Assembly (NCBI GenBank): GCA_050251195.1
Contig: JBFWNG010000011.1
Location: 82,421-146,420 of the forward strand
From: JBFWNG01 sp050251195
GTDB taxonomy: Bacteria; Bdellovibrionota_B; Oligoflexia; Oligoflexales; Oligoflexaceae
Reading direction: 5' to 3'
DNA: 64,000 nucleotides
The translations under genes and the position numbers were made by a program. The notes beneath the pieces are model-generated. The model had not been told where the DNA came from. It saw only the letters and a list, made by a program, of their open reading frames with translations, and ran no database searches. Shown piece after piece: positions 8,459 to 17,391 of this stretch. Position 1 is the first letter of the stretch. Each line of letters begins with the position of its first letter.

Positions 8459-9141
8459 AGGTGACGGAAGTACCAAATCTCGAAGACGCGCTTTCTTGGA
8501 CAGGCGACGAACCTTACGCGGTGATTCTCTGGAATACCGAGAATATGGATCAACCTCTGTCGCTGACGCCGGCCGAAGAAATCTACTGCAACGAATTGAC
8601 GCATCCCAAAAGAAAACACGAGTTCGCGAAAAGTAGGGCTCTCTTCCACAAGGTCAGTAATCCGACGTTCAATCTTTTACGTCGGGAGGGACAAGCGCCC
8701 ATCTGGCCGCCGGGAATGAACGGCTCCATCGCACATCGGCACGGTTCTGTCGGTCTCGCGCTGACGCGCGATAATCTCCTTTGCGGCGCTGATATCGAGG
8801 TGATTCATCCTAAAATCATAGAAACCTGGTCATGGCATGCTGACGAACAAGAGATCTCATTAGGGCGAAAGGTGTCGGAGCAGGCCAATGTCCCCGTTGA
8901 GGCGGTAGCGACTTTATTTTTCTCGTTCAAGGAGTCTGTCTTTAAGGCCCTCCATCCCAACTTCGCCGATCTTTGCACATCGATACAAGACATCGACATT
9001 CTTTCTGTCGATTGGATTGCCCACAAGCTTTCAGCACGATGCCGTGCCGTTGATGAAAACACCACGTTTTCCGGAAGCTTTGTTTTCAACGATTCTCGAA
9101 CTCGAGTGGCAACGATTTGCGCGTTCGAGAAAATCCTATAG
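8455..9141 (+). CDS. 4'-phosphopantetheinyl transferase
   Basis: The protein (228 residues) probably starts at TTG 8455, overlapping the upstream TGA, with GGAG at 8443-8446 at good spacing; GTG 8461 is an alternative, while the open frame back to 8269 would overlap the ligase by almost 200 bases. Diagnostic Sfp-type motifs are present: NGSIAHRHGSVGLA, GADIEVI (the metal-binding D and E), and FFSFKESVFKALHP (canonical W/F-x-x-KEA-x-x-K). It would attach phosphopantetheine to the acyl carrier proteins of the polyene cluster. It closes the operon; the gene to its right runs in the opposite direction and overlaps its end by six bases. Confidence 0.86.
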   Translation: MKVTEVPNLEDALSWTGDEPYAVILWNTENMDQPLSLTPAEEIYCNELTHPKRKHEFAKSRALFHKVSNPTFNLLRREGQAPIWPPGMNGSIAHRHGSVGLALTRDNLLCGADIEVIHPKIIETWSWHADEQEISLGRKVSEQANVPVEAVATLFFSFKESVFKALHPNFADLCTSIQDIDILSVDWIAHKLSARCRAVDENTTFSGSFVFNDSRTRVATICAFEKIL

Positions 9142-9819
9142 TTCATCCTTGTGTCGAGGGGTCACGGTTTTCGCAACTTTTGCTGTCGTTGGCGCCTCTT
9201 TGATGGGTGTTTGTTTTTTCTCAGCTTGCTTGGATCTCTTTTCCTGGCGACGCTTAGGATCTTTCTTCTCCAAAAGAGCTTCGAGCGCTCGGTCGAATAC
9301 TTCTTCCAGTCTCTGTGCACCAAGGATTTCCTGCGCTCGCTTTAATTTCTCTTCTGTTTCGAGGTTGATGGAGAAACGAAGACAGGTTCTTTCAGAGGAC
9401 AATGGCGTTACTTGCTCTTTAGATTGGATGGGGTTAACGTCGCTGCGGTCCTGAAAAAAAAGATCGATATTATCACCGGTTACGAAGGGATTTGTGCCTG
9501 GCGCAGTATTTTGTTCAACGATCTGGTTCGCATTTTTGTTTTTAGTAGCAGATGTTCTGATATGGCGAATGGAGTCTCCAACATCTGACTTTGGTTCCCA
9601 TCCTACAATGATTTTCCTTACTTCATTTTTGGTCCTATCAAGATTCCGGGTTGGCGCAGGAATTTTCCGGACGGCTGGGTGCCTGTCGTTTCGTCTTTGC
9701 TCTGGATCTCGATTTTGGCTAGAATACGACAAATAATTAAAGTTTGTTGGGGTCGTGGTGAGATTTCTTGCGTTTTTGGGTCTTGCTCTAGTGTGTTCTT
9801 GTGCACCTAGGAGAGACAT
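9136..9819 (-). pseudogene. Probable remnant of an HNH-endonuclease-type repeated gene
   Basis: The open frame has no good ATG close to its conserved part; the 9819 ATG would overlap the divergent GH5 gene by 65 bases. Only the last third looks protein-like: CLRFSINLETEEKLKRAQEI, then LEEVFDRALEALLEKKDPKR and a Lys-rich tail. This matches the segment (ligand helix plus basic linker) that precedes the HNH nuclease domain in a multi-copy family common in myxobacterial and bdellovibrio-like genomes. The HNH catalytic region is missing: the frame stops right after the basic linker, at the end of the polyene operon. I infer a truncated copy. A small intact DNA-binding protein is the alternative. 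Confidence 0.45.
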
Positions 9820-11158
9820 AGCGGGTAGTGAGTTGCAGAGCGAGAATTCGTCCGTTGGGAAGCTTGTGACGGAGGGAAGATATTTTAAGGACGCGGCGGG
9901 ACGTGTGGTTGTTTTGAGGTCGATGAATGTTGCGGGGGATTCTAAAGTTCCGCCATTTAAGACCGTCAAACCGGCGGACTTGGCGTTTTTGGCAAATATT
10001 GGCGTGAACAGTATTCGAATGCTTTTTATTTGGGAAGCGTTTGAGCCGAAGAAGGGCGTTTACGACCTGACTTATCTGGATCACATTGAATCGCTGGTGA
10101 AGGAAGCGGCGAATCTTGGATTGTACGTGGTCATTGATATTCATCAGGACGGTTATTCACGGTTTAGCGCTCAGGGATGCGGTGCTGGTTTTCCGGAGTG
10201 GACCATTCCCAAGGAGTTTCCGAGAGGAAAGGCGGATAACGGCAGCAAATGCAAGGCATGGGCTCTATTTGCTATCAGCGATGTTTATATGCATAGGGCT
10301 TGGAATGCTTTTTACGCGAACAAAGATGGCGTTCGAGACAGTTATCTAGCGATGCTGGAACAGCTTGCGAAAAGAGTCGGCCCTTACGGTAACCTCATTG
10401 GCTATGACCCGCTTAACGAGCCATGGGGATTTGAGGGGACCGAGCTTATCGACTTGTATGAAGACGCGGAGAAGAGAATTCGGTCGGTCGATCCCAAAGC
10501 CATTATTTTCGTTGGCCCGCATGCGGCGACGAATTCGGGAGTCGTGCCGACGTTTCTGCGCAAGCCAAAATTCAAAAATTTTGCCTATGCCCCGCATTAC
10601 TATAACCCTATCCTTATGTCGACCCAGGTTTGGGCCAATATACCGCCGGTCAGCGTGGGGCTGTTCCAGTTGATCCAGACGGCGCATTTGCGGTTCAACG
10701 TGCCTTTTTATCTTGGCGAGTTCGGAGTTACTGTAGAAACGATGAATCACGAAGCCTATATAAACAGCGTGTATGACAATTTTGACAAAGACTTCTTGTC
10801 GGGGGCGCAGTGGAATTACACTCCTCGATGGACCTACGAATATAAGGACGGTTGGAACCTCGAGAATTATAGTGTGTCAGACGATCGCGGTAACCTGCGT
10901 TCGAACTTTCCAATTCGGCCCTATCCAGTATTTATCGCGGGCCAACCTAAGAGCTTTCGCTGGAACGGAAAGGTTGCAAAGTTGGAATGGGTGAACAACC
11001 CTGCACTCGGTGCAACGGAAGTCTTTGCGCCTTCTTCTTTGACCGGGAGTTGGCAGACCAATCCGAGCGCGAGCTGTTCGTATTCGGAAACGACGCAGAG
11101 GTTGAGATGTAAGTCCTCACATAACGGGTTGGTCACTCTTTCGGTAGAAAAACAGTGA
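9755..11158 (+). CDS. GH5-family glycosidase lipoprotein (endoglycoceramidase-like)
   Basis: This 467-residue protein starts at GTG 9755 (GTG 9758 also possible) and has a lipoprotein signal peptide with lipobox LVCSC at about residues 12-16. The mature part is a GH5 TIM barrel: DIHQDGYSRF at about residue 128-137 is typical of endoglycoceramidases and related steryl-glucosidases, YDPLNEPWG carries the acid/base glutamate, and FYLGEFGV carries the nucleophile glutamate. Both catalytic residues are present. A small C-terminal beta domain follows after about residue 390. It would act on glycolipids or glycans at the cell surface. Its stop overlaps the GTG of an ABC ATPase gene, so the enzyme and an exporter are translationally coupled. 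Confidence 0.82.
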   Translation: MVRFLAFLGLALVCSCAPRRDIAGSELQSENSSVGKLVTEGRYFKDAAGRVVVLRSMNVAGDSKVPPFKTVKPADLAFLANIGVNSIRMLFIWEAFEPKKGVYDLTYLDHIESLVKEAANLGLYVVIDIHQDGYSRFSAQGCGAGFPEWTIPKEFPRGKADNGSKCKAWALFAISDVYMHRAWNAFYANKDGVRDSYLAMLEQLAKRVGPYGNLIGYDPLNEPWGFEGTELIDLYEDAEKRIRSVDPKAIIFVGPHAATNSGVVPTFLRKPKFKNFAYAPHYYNPILMSTQVWANIPPVSVGLFQLIQTAHLRFNVPFYLGEFGVTVETMNHEAYINSVYDNFDKDFLSGAQWNYTPRWTYEYKDGWNLENYSVSDDRGNLRSNFPIRPYPVFIAGQPKSFRWNGKVAKLEWVNNPALGATEVFAPSSLTGSWQTNPSASCSYSETTQRLRCKSSHNGLVTLSVEKQ

Positions 11159-12078
11159 GTGCGGTTGTCGTCGCTAGCGACGTTGTCAAAAAATTTGGTG
11201 GTTTCGTTGCCGTGGACAACCTTTCGTTTTCCATTCGCGCCGGAGAGTGCTTTGGGCTTTTGGGGCCGAACGGCGCCGGCAAGTCGACGATGATCAGCAT
11301 GCTTTACGGTGCAGCGGCGAGGAGCGGGGGGCAACTGCAGGTGTTCGGGTTGGATCCCGAAACCGACGCAAAGCACATCAAAAAGCGCATAGGCGTTGTG
11401 ACCCAGGAAAATGCTCTGGACGAGGCGCTTACCGTTGTCGAAAACATGCGGGTCTTCGCAGGCTATAGCGGCTTAGACGCTTTAGAAGCTGACCAACGTA
11501 TCGAAGAGCTTCTGAATTTTATGCTCCTTGAGCAAAAAAAGAATGCTCCCATACGTTCGTTGTCGGGAGGCATGCAAAGGCGTCTTGTCTTTGTGCGAGC
11601 CTTGTTACCAAAGCCCGATCTTGTCATTCTTGACGAACCGACGACGGGTCTCGATCCCGCGGTTCGCCATCTGCTGTGGGAAAAGATTATCAGCCTCAAA
11701 CAAAGCGGCGTTACCATTCTCTTAACAACTCATTATATGGACGAGGCGGAGAGGTTGTGTGATCGGCTCGTGATCATGGACAACGGCAAAATACGAGCTG
11801 AAGGTCACCCCAAAGATCTTATCGCGCAGAATTGCCCGGGGTATGTGGCGCTTTTTGAAAACCGGCCCGAAATTAGGAACATTCTGAGTCAGGTTGGACC
11901 TCCGCACGAATTTGCGTTTGCGGAAGAGTCGCAACAGTTGGCCTTGCGGCATCAGAGATTGGATGCGCTTACGGAAGTCATCAAGCAAAAGGGACTCGAT
12001 TGCACTTTCATTCGGCCCTCCAATCTCGAGGACGTGTTCCTTCATATAACCGGCAAGGAGCTTACTGGAAATGCTTGA
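11155..12078 (+). CDS. ABC transporter ATP-binding protein (NodI/DrrA-like)
   Basis: The 307-residue ATPase starts at GTG 11155 inside the upstream stop (GTGA). It has Walker A GPNGAGKST, signature LSGGMQRR, Walker B VILDEPTTGLDP, and the switch histidine in TTHYMDEAERL. The C-terminal 90 residues after the ATPase core match the extension seen in DrrA/NodI-type exporters. With the following permease it forms an ABC-2 export system acting at the inner membrane. Similar pairs export polysaccharides, lipo-oligosaccharides or drugs; the coupling to a GH5 lipoprotein suggests a glycolipid or glycan cargo, but that is inference. Confidence 0.88.
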   Translation: MSAVVVASDVVKKFGGFVAVDNLSFSIRAGECFGLLGPNGAGKSTMISMLYGAAARSGGQLQVFGLDPETDAKHIKKRIGVVTQENALDEALTVVENMRVFAGYSGLDALEADQRIEELLNFMLLEQKKNAPIRSLSGGMQRRLVFVRALLPKPDLVILDEPTTGLDPAVRHLLWEKIISLKQSGVTILLTTHYMDEAERLCDRLVIMDNGKIRAEGHPKDLIAQNCPGYVALFENRPEIRNILSQVGPPHEFAFAEESQQLALRHQRLDALTEVIKQKGLDCTFIRPSNLEDVFLHITGKELTGNA

Positions 12079-12838
12079 GTTCTTGAAAAGTAGCCTGAAG
12101 GTGACGAGACGGCACTGGCTTGTTTACCGAAAGGATTTTCTCGCTAACATTTCCCCGACGCTTTTCGATCCGCTTATGTTTCTCCTGGCGTTCGGTTTTG
12201 GGCTTGGGTCGCATATTTCCGAAGTGAACAATCTCGATTACTTCCAATACATGGCGCCTGGTCTGGCGCTTTCCACAGCTTTGTTCACGGCTTTCTTTGA
12301 AATGAGTTACAACTTTTATGTTCGCTACACGTATGAGGGCATTTACAAGGCGATTTTGACAACGCCCATCCAACCGCGGGAGATTATCGCGGGCGAGTTT
12401 CTTTGGGTCGGGACAAAGGGTGCGCTCATGTCCTTTGCAATTTCGATCGTCCTTTGGGCGGTAGGCGCCGTCCACGGTAAGTACATTGTCTTCATCCCGT
12501 TGTTGGGGGCGATCGTTAGTTTTACTTGCGGTGCCTTGGGATTAATCGCCAACTCTTTCATCCGCAATATCAACCAGTTTCAGGCCGTTTACGCTTTCTT
12601 CATTAGCCCGCTGTACTTCTTTTCAGGGGCCTTTTACCCGATCGACAACATGCCCGACGCTCTTCGAGTCGTGACGTACCTCTCGCCGATGTATCATGGC
12701 GTAAAAATGGGGCAATCTTTGCTGTGGGGCCAGCAGCCCGACAAGTTTTTCTTGCTCCATTTGGTTTCATTGCTCTTGATGATGGTCGTACTGGTGAGCT
12801 TCGCGACGCGGCGCATCCAGCCCAAGCTGCGTCATTAA
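12071..12838 (+). CDS. ABC-2 type permease (NodJ-like)
   Basis: The 255-residue protein overlaps the ATPase gene by eight bases. It has six predicted membrane helices, with the ABC-2 hallmark pattern: DPLMFLLAFGFGLG, YMAPGLALSTALF, a cytosolic segment YEGIYKAILTTPIQPREIIAGE, and SPLYFFSGAFYPIDNMP followed by LSPMYHGVKMGQ. This order closely resembles NodJ and related O-antigen/teichoic-acid-type exporters. It is the membrane partner of the upstream ATPase and ends the operon that starts with the GH5 lipoprotein. Confidence 0.88.
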   Translation: MLEFLKSSLKVTRRHWLVYRKDFLANISPTLFDPLMFLLAFGFGLGSHISEVNNLDYFQYMAPGLALSTALFTAFFEMSYNFYVRYTYEGIYKAILTTPIQPREIIAGEFLWVGTKGALMSFAISIVLWAVGAVHGKYIVFIPLLGAIVSFTCGALGLIANSFIRNINQFQAVYAFFISPLYFFSGAFYPIDNMPDALRVVTYLSPMYHGVKMGQSLLWGQQPDKFFLLHLVSLLLMMVVLVSFATRRIQPKLRH

Positions 12839-12840
12839 AA

Positions 12841-12862
12841 CATATTAAAGTCTATTAATATG
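12841..12862. repeat. AT-rich inverted repeat just after the ABC permease
   Basis: CATATTAA at 12841-12848 is repeated in reverse complement as TTAATATG at 12855-12862, with a six-base loop. It begins two bases after the permease stop codon. The stem has little GC, and no clear T-tract follows, so a regulator binding site is as likely as a weak terminator. Confidence 0.5.
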
Positions 12863-12881
12863 TCAAAATAGCTGAGTTTTA

Positions 12882-12903
12882 TTTTCATTAAATTTAATGA
12901 AAA
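12882..12903. promoter_or_regulatory. Perfect 22-base AT-rich palindrome upstream of the subtilase gene
   Basis: The sequence TTTTCATTAAA is followed directly by its exact reverse complement TTTAATGAAAA. Four bases downstream (12907-12912) lies TTGACT, a good -35-like hexamer, though the matching -10 is weak. The position, about 105 bases before the start codon at 13008, suggests an operator for a dimeric regulator. No GC stem is present, so it is not a standard terminator. Confidence 0.4.
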
Positions 12904-13007
12904 AACTTGACTACTCGGCCAATTTACATTAACGTCAAAAGACAATTTGGATTTTGGCAATAGAAAGTGCTTAGAACAATAAAATCCCATAGGTAGGTAG
13001 GCAAGTC

Positions 13008-16000
13008 ATGAAAATCTCTTCTTCCATCGTGCGTTTAGTCAGCGTTCTGGTTTTGTTGGGAACGGCTTCTTGCGGGCACAAGAAGTCCAAGGAGAGAAAG
13101 GATGAGGTAGCGCCGACCTTCGACAAGACACCGGTCGTACCTTCCGGCGAACTTCCTATTATCGACGACAAAGGAAGAGTCGTTTATTCCGGCGGCCAAT
13201 ACATTCAAGTCACCATGATCAACGGCATTGCCTACATCCCAGTGGAAGGCATATTTCACGATCGCGATTTCGCGATTATTCTTGATTCTTCACGACGCGC
13301 TAGCACTTCGGCTGAAGAAGTAAAAGTGCGGCTCGATAAACAGCTCGGACTCGTAACAGACAAACTCAAAGAACATGTTTCGTTGCTCGATATTAAAACC
13401 CGCCCAGAGATCGGATATTTCAGCGCTCTCGCACCTTATGAAGCTTATCAGCAAATCGGCCGCATTGAAAATTTACCTTATACCGTGGTCATAAACCCAG
13501 TTCTTACAACGCCGTTCGACGAAAAGGTTGCTCGTCCGTTGGATGCGGAAGCCGGCAATATTTTGAAGAACGCGAGAGTTGCTAACGATGCGTTTAGCGG
13601 CCTTGTGCCCATCGGTGCACCAGCCCTTATAGAGACCCTAAAATCACAATTTGACATCGCGATAGACGGGTCGACGGTTACTGTCGGCGTTGCCGACACG
13701 GGTATCACATTCAACCACCCGTCCTTTGAAGACGCGGCTGGCAAGAATAGAATCGTGTACATGAAGGACTTCACGGCTGAGGGGAAAGTCTACTTTAACC
13801 CAAAAGCGGCGTTCGAAGTTCGAGAGCCGACCGCGGCGGAAGTTCCCGAAGGTCTTGGCGTCGAAGACGTATTAATTATCGCAAAGGCCGAAGTGATTCC
13901 CCCAACGAAAGGCCATACCTTACCACCGGCGGATCAATATGCCGAAATCCTCGAGCAGAAAATCATTACAAACCCGGAGCTCCGAAGCGAACTCTTGACA
14001 GCGCAATCCGGCGCTAAGCTTGGCGCTATCGCGGAAGAGTCTTATGCAGCCGAAGCGGAAAAAATAGACATCAACCAAAACGGCAAAACAGACGACATGT
14101 TTTTTGCCATTGTCGTGCCGACTGGCGATTCCTATAAAATCTACGTTGATCTAACCGGCGAGGGAGATTTCAGAAAAGCAAAAGCTGTTCACGACTGGAA
14201 CAGTTCTCAGGAGACTATGAAAGTTCTCGCCGAGGTTTTTGGTCTCGACGTACGCAAAGCCAAACTTCAAACCATTGCGGGTCAAGAAGAAGAAGTGCTC
14301 AGCGCCGCCATAGTTGGTATTGATCCTGGGATGCACGGCAGCCACGTGAGCGGCATCATCGCGGGCCGAAAAACAATATCCAACGACAGCGACGCCACTC
14401 TTGCACGAGGTGTTGCCCCCAATGCAAAAATCATGATGAACCGGGTTTGCGCCAACAACGGCGGATGTTCGGCGACAGAGGCTGTTATCGACTTGGCGCT
14501 CAACGGGGCCGAGATTGTCAACATGTCTCTCGGCGGCTTAAGCGTGTTTAACGACGGTTACAGTGTGGAAGAAATTGTGATCGATCGATTGACGGATATG
14601 GAAAAAGTATTGTTCGTCATTTCCGCCGGCAACTCTGGACCTGGTCGAAACACTGTCGGCAGCCCGTCAACGGCCCGCACGGCATTAAGCGTCGGCGCAA
14701 CGGCAAACGCCAACATGATCGAAAAGCAATATCAGTGGCCCGGCAAAGGTCGAGCTGACGACGCGACGGACGATTTTATGCTGTTTTTCAGCTCAAGAGG
14801 TCCGTCCGCGGCAGGTGGTTTTAAACCTGAAATCAGCGCTCCCGGTACGCAGCTAAGCGCGCAGCCTCTCAACGGGGTTGAGGGCGTGCGCACGGGCTCC
14901 AACGTTTTCTGGGGAACGTCGATGGCGGCTCCTACGGCAAGCGGCGCGGTTGCGTTGCTGATGGACGCGGCGAAAAAGTATAATGCAAAATTCTCAGCGG
15001 ATCTCCCGACCGATCCTACGACAATTAAGAAGGTTTTGTTGGCGAGCGCTCGACCGTTTGACGTAACGCGCTTCGATCCTGATACCAATGCCTTGACGCG
15101 CGGTCAGTACACTTGGATTGATCAAGGTGCCGGCATGATCGACCTTCCGCAAGCCTGGAAGAGCCTTTTAGCTGAAAGGGAAACAAAAATCCCAAGCGCT
15201 GTATACGCTGAGGAAAGTGGCGTGAAAACGGGGATCGACCTCGACTACCAGGTTCGAGTCTTGCGAACAAATCCGAACGGCATCAACTATGACGGTACGC
15301 TTCAACTACCGCCCGAGGTTCTCGAAATCACAGGGCCACGCTTCGGTCGCGGCATCTGGTTGGATGCGAAAGAGCAGGACAGCCTCATTCCTGTGCAAAT
15401 TGCCCGACGATTGCCTGTCTCCGCTACCGAGCGGGACGACGTGGGCGAACTTCAACGTCTCTTGCGAACGACGCAGGATGAATTCGAAATAAAGACAGTA
15501 TTTTACGGTTCGAGCGTTGCTTGGTTAAAAGCAGGGAGTCTCGAAGCCTTGGATTGTAATAGTTCGTCGGTATCAAAGAGGCTGACTGTTGTGGGCGAAG
15601 GCGCGATCGACAACTTCGGGGCCGAGAAAGATAAGTCGGTTTCAAGTCGTGAGAGTACGCTTTACGTTTGCGTCGACAGAGCAAAACTCAATGCACTGCC
15701 ACCGGGCGACCACGGTGCGCTGATATTGGCGCGCAGAGCAAGCGGCGACAAGGTTGAGGCCAACGCGTCCTTTATTGTCCCCGTTTATATAACCGTTCCT
15801 CAGAAGACTTTGGCCGGCAACGCTGGTTATGAGATAGAAGGTTCTGTCGATTCGTTCCAGGTTGCTCGTCATTACGTCAACGTCGCCGAAGGCACCTCGA
15901 TGGTCAAGGTTACGCTCGAAGTACCGGAAGCCGTCGCTGGACAGTGCGCCGGTGTCCGTCTCTACGTGCTCGAAGGTGACAACTCCACGTCCCCGTCCGA

Positions 16001-16847
16001 AATCGAAGGGAACATTGTGACGAATTGCTCTGCATCGGGAGCTCCCAGCAACGAGAAGAGGACGCTTGAGTATATTCGGCTGGCGCCTAAAGCAGGCACG
16101 TGGAACCTCCATGTCTTTGGTAGATATCAGTTCGCGCACAGTCCTTATAAACTGAGCGTAGAGTACGCCAATATCAAGCTTTCAAAAGACCAGATCGGCG
16201 ACACAGAAGCGTCGCTCAACGGCGAATTGGAGCTTGGCGTTGTAGATGCGTCCATCGAGCTTAAGCCAGATGCAACAACGAGTGTCTTTGCGCTCAACGG
16301 ACTAACCCAAACAATTAAGTCTCCTATCGCCACAGGCGACGTACTCAAAGTTCCCGACTTGGACGGCAAAACGTTCCGCAGCTACTCTGAAGATGTCGTG
16401 ACTGTTACGATCGGCACCGACGGAAGCCCTGGCAACGATCTGGACTTGACCGTCTATGAGTGCGAAGCAGAGCAAGAGGAGAACTGTGTTGCGATTGGAC
16501 AAAGCGCCGGCGCAACAGATTTAGAAACGGTGGAATTTACGCCGAATAAAGCTAAATTTTATGTTGCCGAGGTTAGCGGATTTGATGTTTCTCAAGGTGA
16601 TAAGACTTTCGTTTTAACGGAGAAACTAGCCCTTGCCACCTCGGACGCCGGAAAGATAACGGTGACGGAATTGGCAGAAAACACCTTCAACATTAAGCAC
16701 GAGCTCGCAATCGAGAACTCTGTAATCTTGAAACACCCCCTCTATGTGTCCGGCAAGTATAGTGCGACCGGCAACCTGGAGCTGAAGGATGCTAAAAGCT
16801 CAGGATTGGTAAGGGTTCCGGTTTTGGTTAAGAAAGTGGTTCCGTAA
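13008..16847 (+). CDS. Large subtilisin-like serine protease lipoprotein (TPPII-like)
   Basis: This 1279-residue protein has a lipoprotein signal peptide ending in the lipobox GTASC (C22). The S8 catalytic triad is complete: D230 in VGVADTGITF, H443 in GMHGSHVSG, and S638 in GTSMAAPTASG, with N541 in SAGNSGP as the oxyanion residue. The 213-residue spacing between Asp and His is far larger than in subtilisin and resembles tripeptidyl peptidase II and pyrolysin-like enzymes; the insertion contains a FFAIVV segment. The C-terminal 600 residues are beta-rich, with stretches similar to TPPII linker and P-domain-like modules. It would be anchored on the outer membrane and degrade extracellular or prey protein. 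Transcription is probably monocistronic, with an AT-rich leader. Confidence 0.87.
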   Translation: MKISSSIVRLVSVLVLLGTASCGHKKSKERKDEVAPTFDKTPVVPSGELPIIDDKGRVVYSGGQYIQVTMINGIAYIPVEGIFHDRDFAIILDSSRRASTSAEEVKVRLDKQLGLVTDKLKEHVSLLDIKTRPEIGYFSALAPYEAYQQIGRIENLPYTVVINPVLTTPFDEKVARPLDAEAGNILKNARVANDAFSGLVPIGAPALIETLKSQFDIAIDGSTVTVGVADTGITFNHPSFEDAAGKNRIVYMKDFTAEGKVYFNPKAAFEVREPTAAEVPEGLGVEDVLIIAKAEVIPPTKGHTLPPADQYAEILEQKIITNPELRSELLTAQSGAKLGAIAEESYAAEAEKIDINQNGKTDDMFFAIVVPTGDSYKIYVDLTGEGDFRKAKAVHDWNSSQETMKVLAEVFGLDVRKAKLQTIAGQEEEVLSAAIVGIDPGMHGSHVSGIIAGRKTISNDSDATLARGVAPNAKIMMNRVCANNGGCSATEAVIDLALNGAEIVNMSLGGLSVFNDGYSVEEIVIDRLTDMEKVLFVISAGNSGPGRNTVGSPSTARTALSVGATANANMIEKQYQWPGKGRADDATDDFMLFFSSRGPSAAGGFKPEISAPGTQLSAQPLNGVEGVRTGSNVFWGTSMAAPTASGAVALLMDAAKKYNAKFSADLPTDPTTIKKVLLASARPFDVTRFDPDTNALTRGQYTWIDQGAGMIDLPQAWKSLLAERETKIPSAVYAEESGVKTGIDLDYQVRVLRTNPNGINYDGTLQLPPEVLEITGPRFGRGIWLDAKEQDSLIPVQIARRLPVSATERDDVGELQRLLRTTQDEFEIKTVFYGSSVAWLKAGSLEALDCNSSSVSKRLTVVGEGAIDNFGAEKDKSVSSRESTLYVCVDRAKLNALPPGDHGALILARRASGDKVEANASFIVPVYITVPQKTLAGNAGYEIEGSVDSFQVARHYVNVAEGTSMVKVTLEVPEAVAGQCAGVRLYVLEGDNSTSPSEIEGNIVTNCSASGAPSNEKRTLEYIRLAPKAGTWNLHVFGRYQFAHSPYKLSVEYANIKLSKDQIGDTEASLNGELELGVVDASIELKPDATTSVFALNGLTQTIKSPIATGDVLKVPDLDGKTFRSYSEDVVTVTIGTDGSPGNDLDLTVYECEAEQEENCVAIGQSAGATDLETVEFTPNKAKFYVAEVSGFDVSQGDKTFVLTEKLALATSDAGKITVTELAENTFNIKHELAIENSVILKHPLYVSGKYSATGNLELKDAKSSGLVRVPVLVKKVVP

Positions 16848-16854
16848 GGAGCAC

Positions 16855-17391
16855 TCAAAATAGGACAGCGTCGCCTTCTTTAATACCGCCGCCGTTGTCC
16901 GCTTTCTTTTCGAAGTTGAGCCCTTCGTCGATCTTGAAGTGTGCAAATAGGGCGATCGGTTTTTTATCGATAGTGAAGTTAAAGTAGTTCTTCGCGGCGC
17001 CCGCGTCCACCTCAATACTCTTGCCCGTGATGATCGTGGGTGTTCCTAAACTCAAGTTAATTCCATAGTCGAGCAGTATGTTCTTGGTTCTTCCCAAGAG
17101 CAGGTTCGCCATCTCGCCCAGCCAGTCTTTCAGTTCGGCGTCGTTTGCCTTTTGCCCGTCGAGAGCCGGGTAGGTCGTCTCGAGAAAATGCTTGTCACAC
17201 ATTATGGTGAGGGATCCTTTCATCTTATCCCCCGTAAAACCTATGTGCCCGGCGAGTTCTGTGGCGCTCGTGTTTTCATCTGTTTCTTTCAAACTCGAAC
17301 TGTCGAACGTCATTCCATTCAATGATGCAAAGCTCGAAATTGCTTCTTTGATAATGTCTTTTAGGGGTTGTGGAAATGATGTCATAGTCAA
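16855..17391 (-). CDS. CheX-like chemotaxis phosphatase
   Basis: The 178-residue protein carries the CheC/CheX family pattern: ELAGHIGFTGDKMKGSLTI (first beta-alpha part), then DWLGEMANLLLGRTKN with the catalytic E-x2-N pair, followed by a long alpha/beta region. CheX proteins dephosphorylate CheY-P, and are one-copy E-x2-N enzymes, as here. It is the last gene of the minus-strand chemosensory operon and overlaps the CheR-CheB fusion gene by four bases. The signal to be terminated would come from CheA and the receiver of the fusion protein, or from a CheY encoded elsewhere. Convergent with the subtilase gene, seven bases apart. Confidence 0.8.
   Translation of the reverse strand: MTMTSFPQPLKDIIKEAISSFASLNGMTFDSSSLKETDENTSATELAGHIGFTGDKMKGSLTIMCDKHFLETTYPALDGQKANDAELKDWLGEMANLLLGRTKNILLDYGINLSLGTPTIITGKSIEVDAGAAKNYFNFTIDKKPIALFAHFKIDEGLNFEKKADNGGGIKEGDAVLF

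Noticed and set aside
8269..9141. Longer start of the phosphopantetheinyl transferase
   Set aside because: It would overlap the ligase gene by 190 bases, while TTG 8455 lies at the junction with a fitting GGAG.
15642..16139. Minus-strand frame within the subtilase gene
   Set aside because: Antisense to a continuous 1279-codon frame with a complete catalytic triad.
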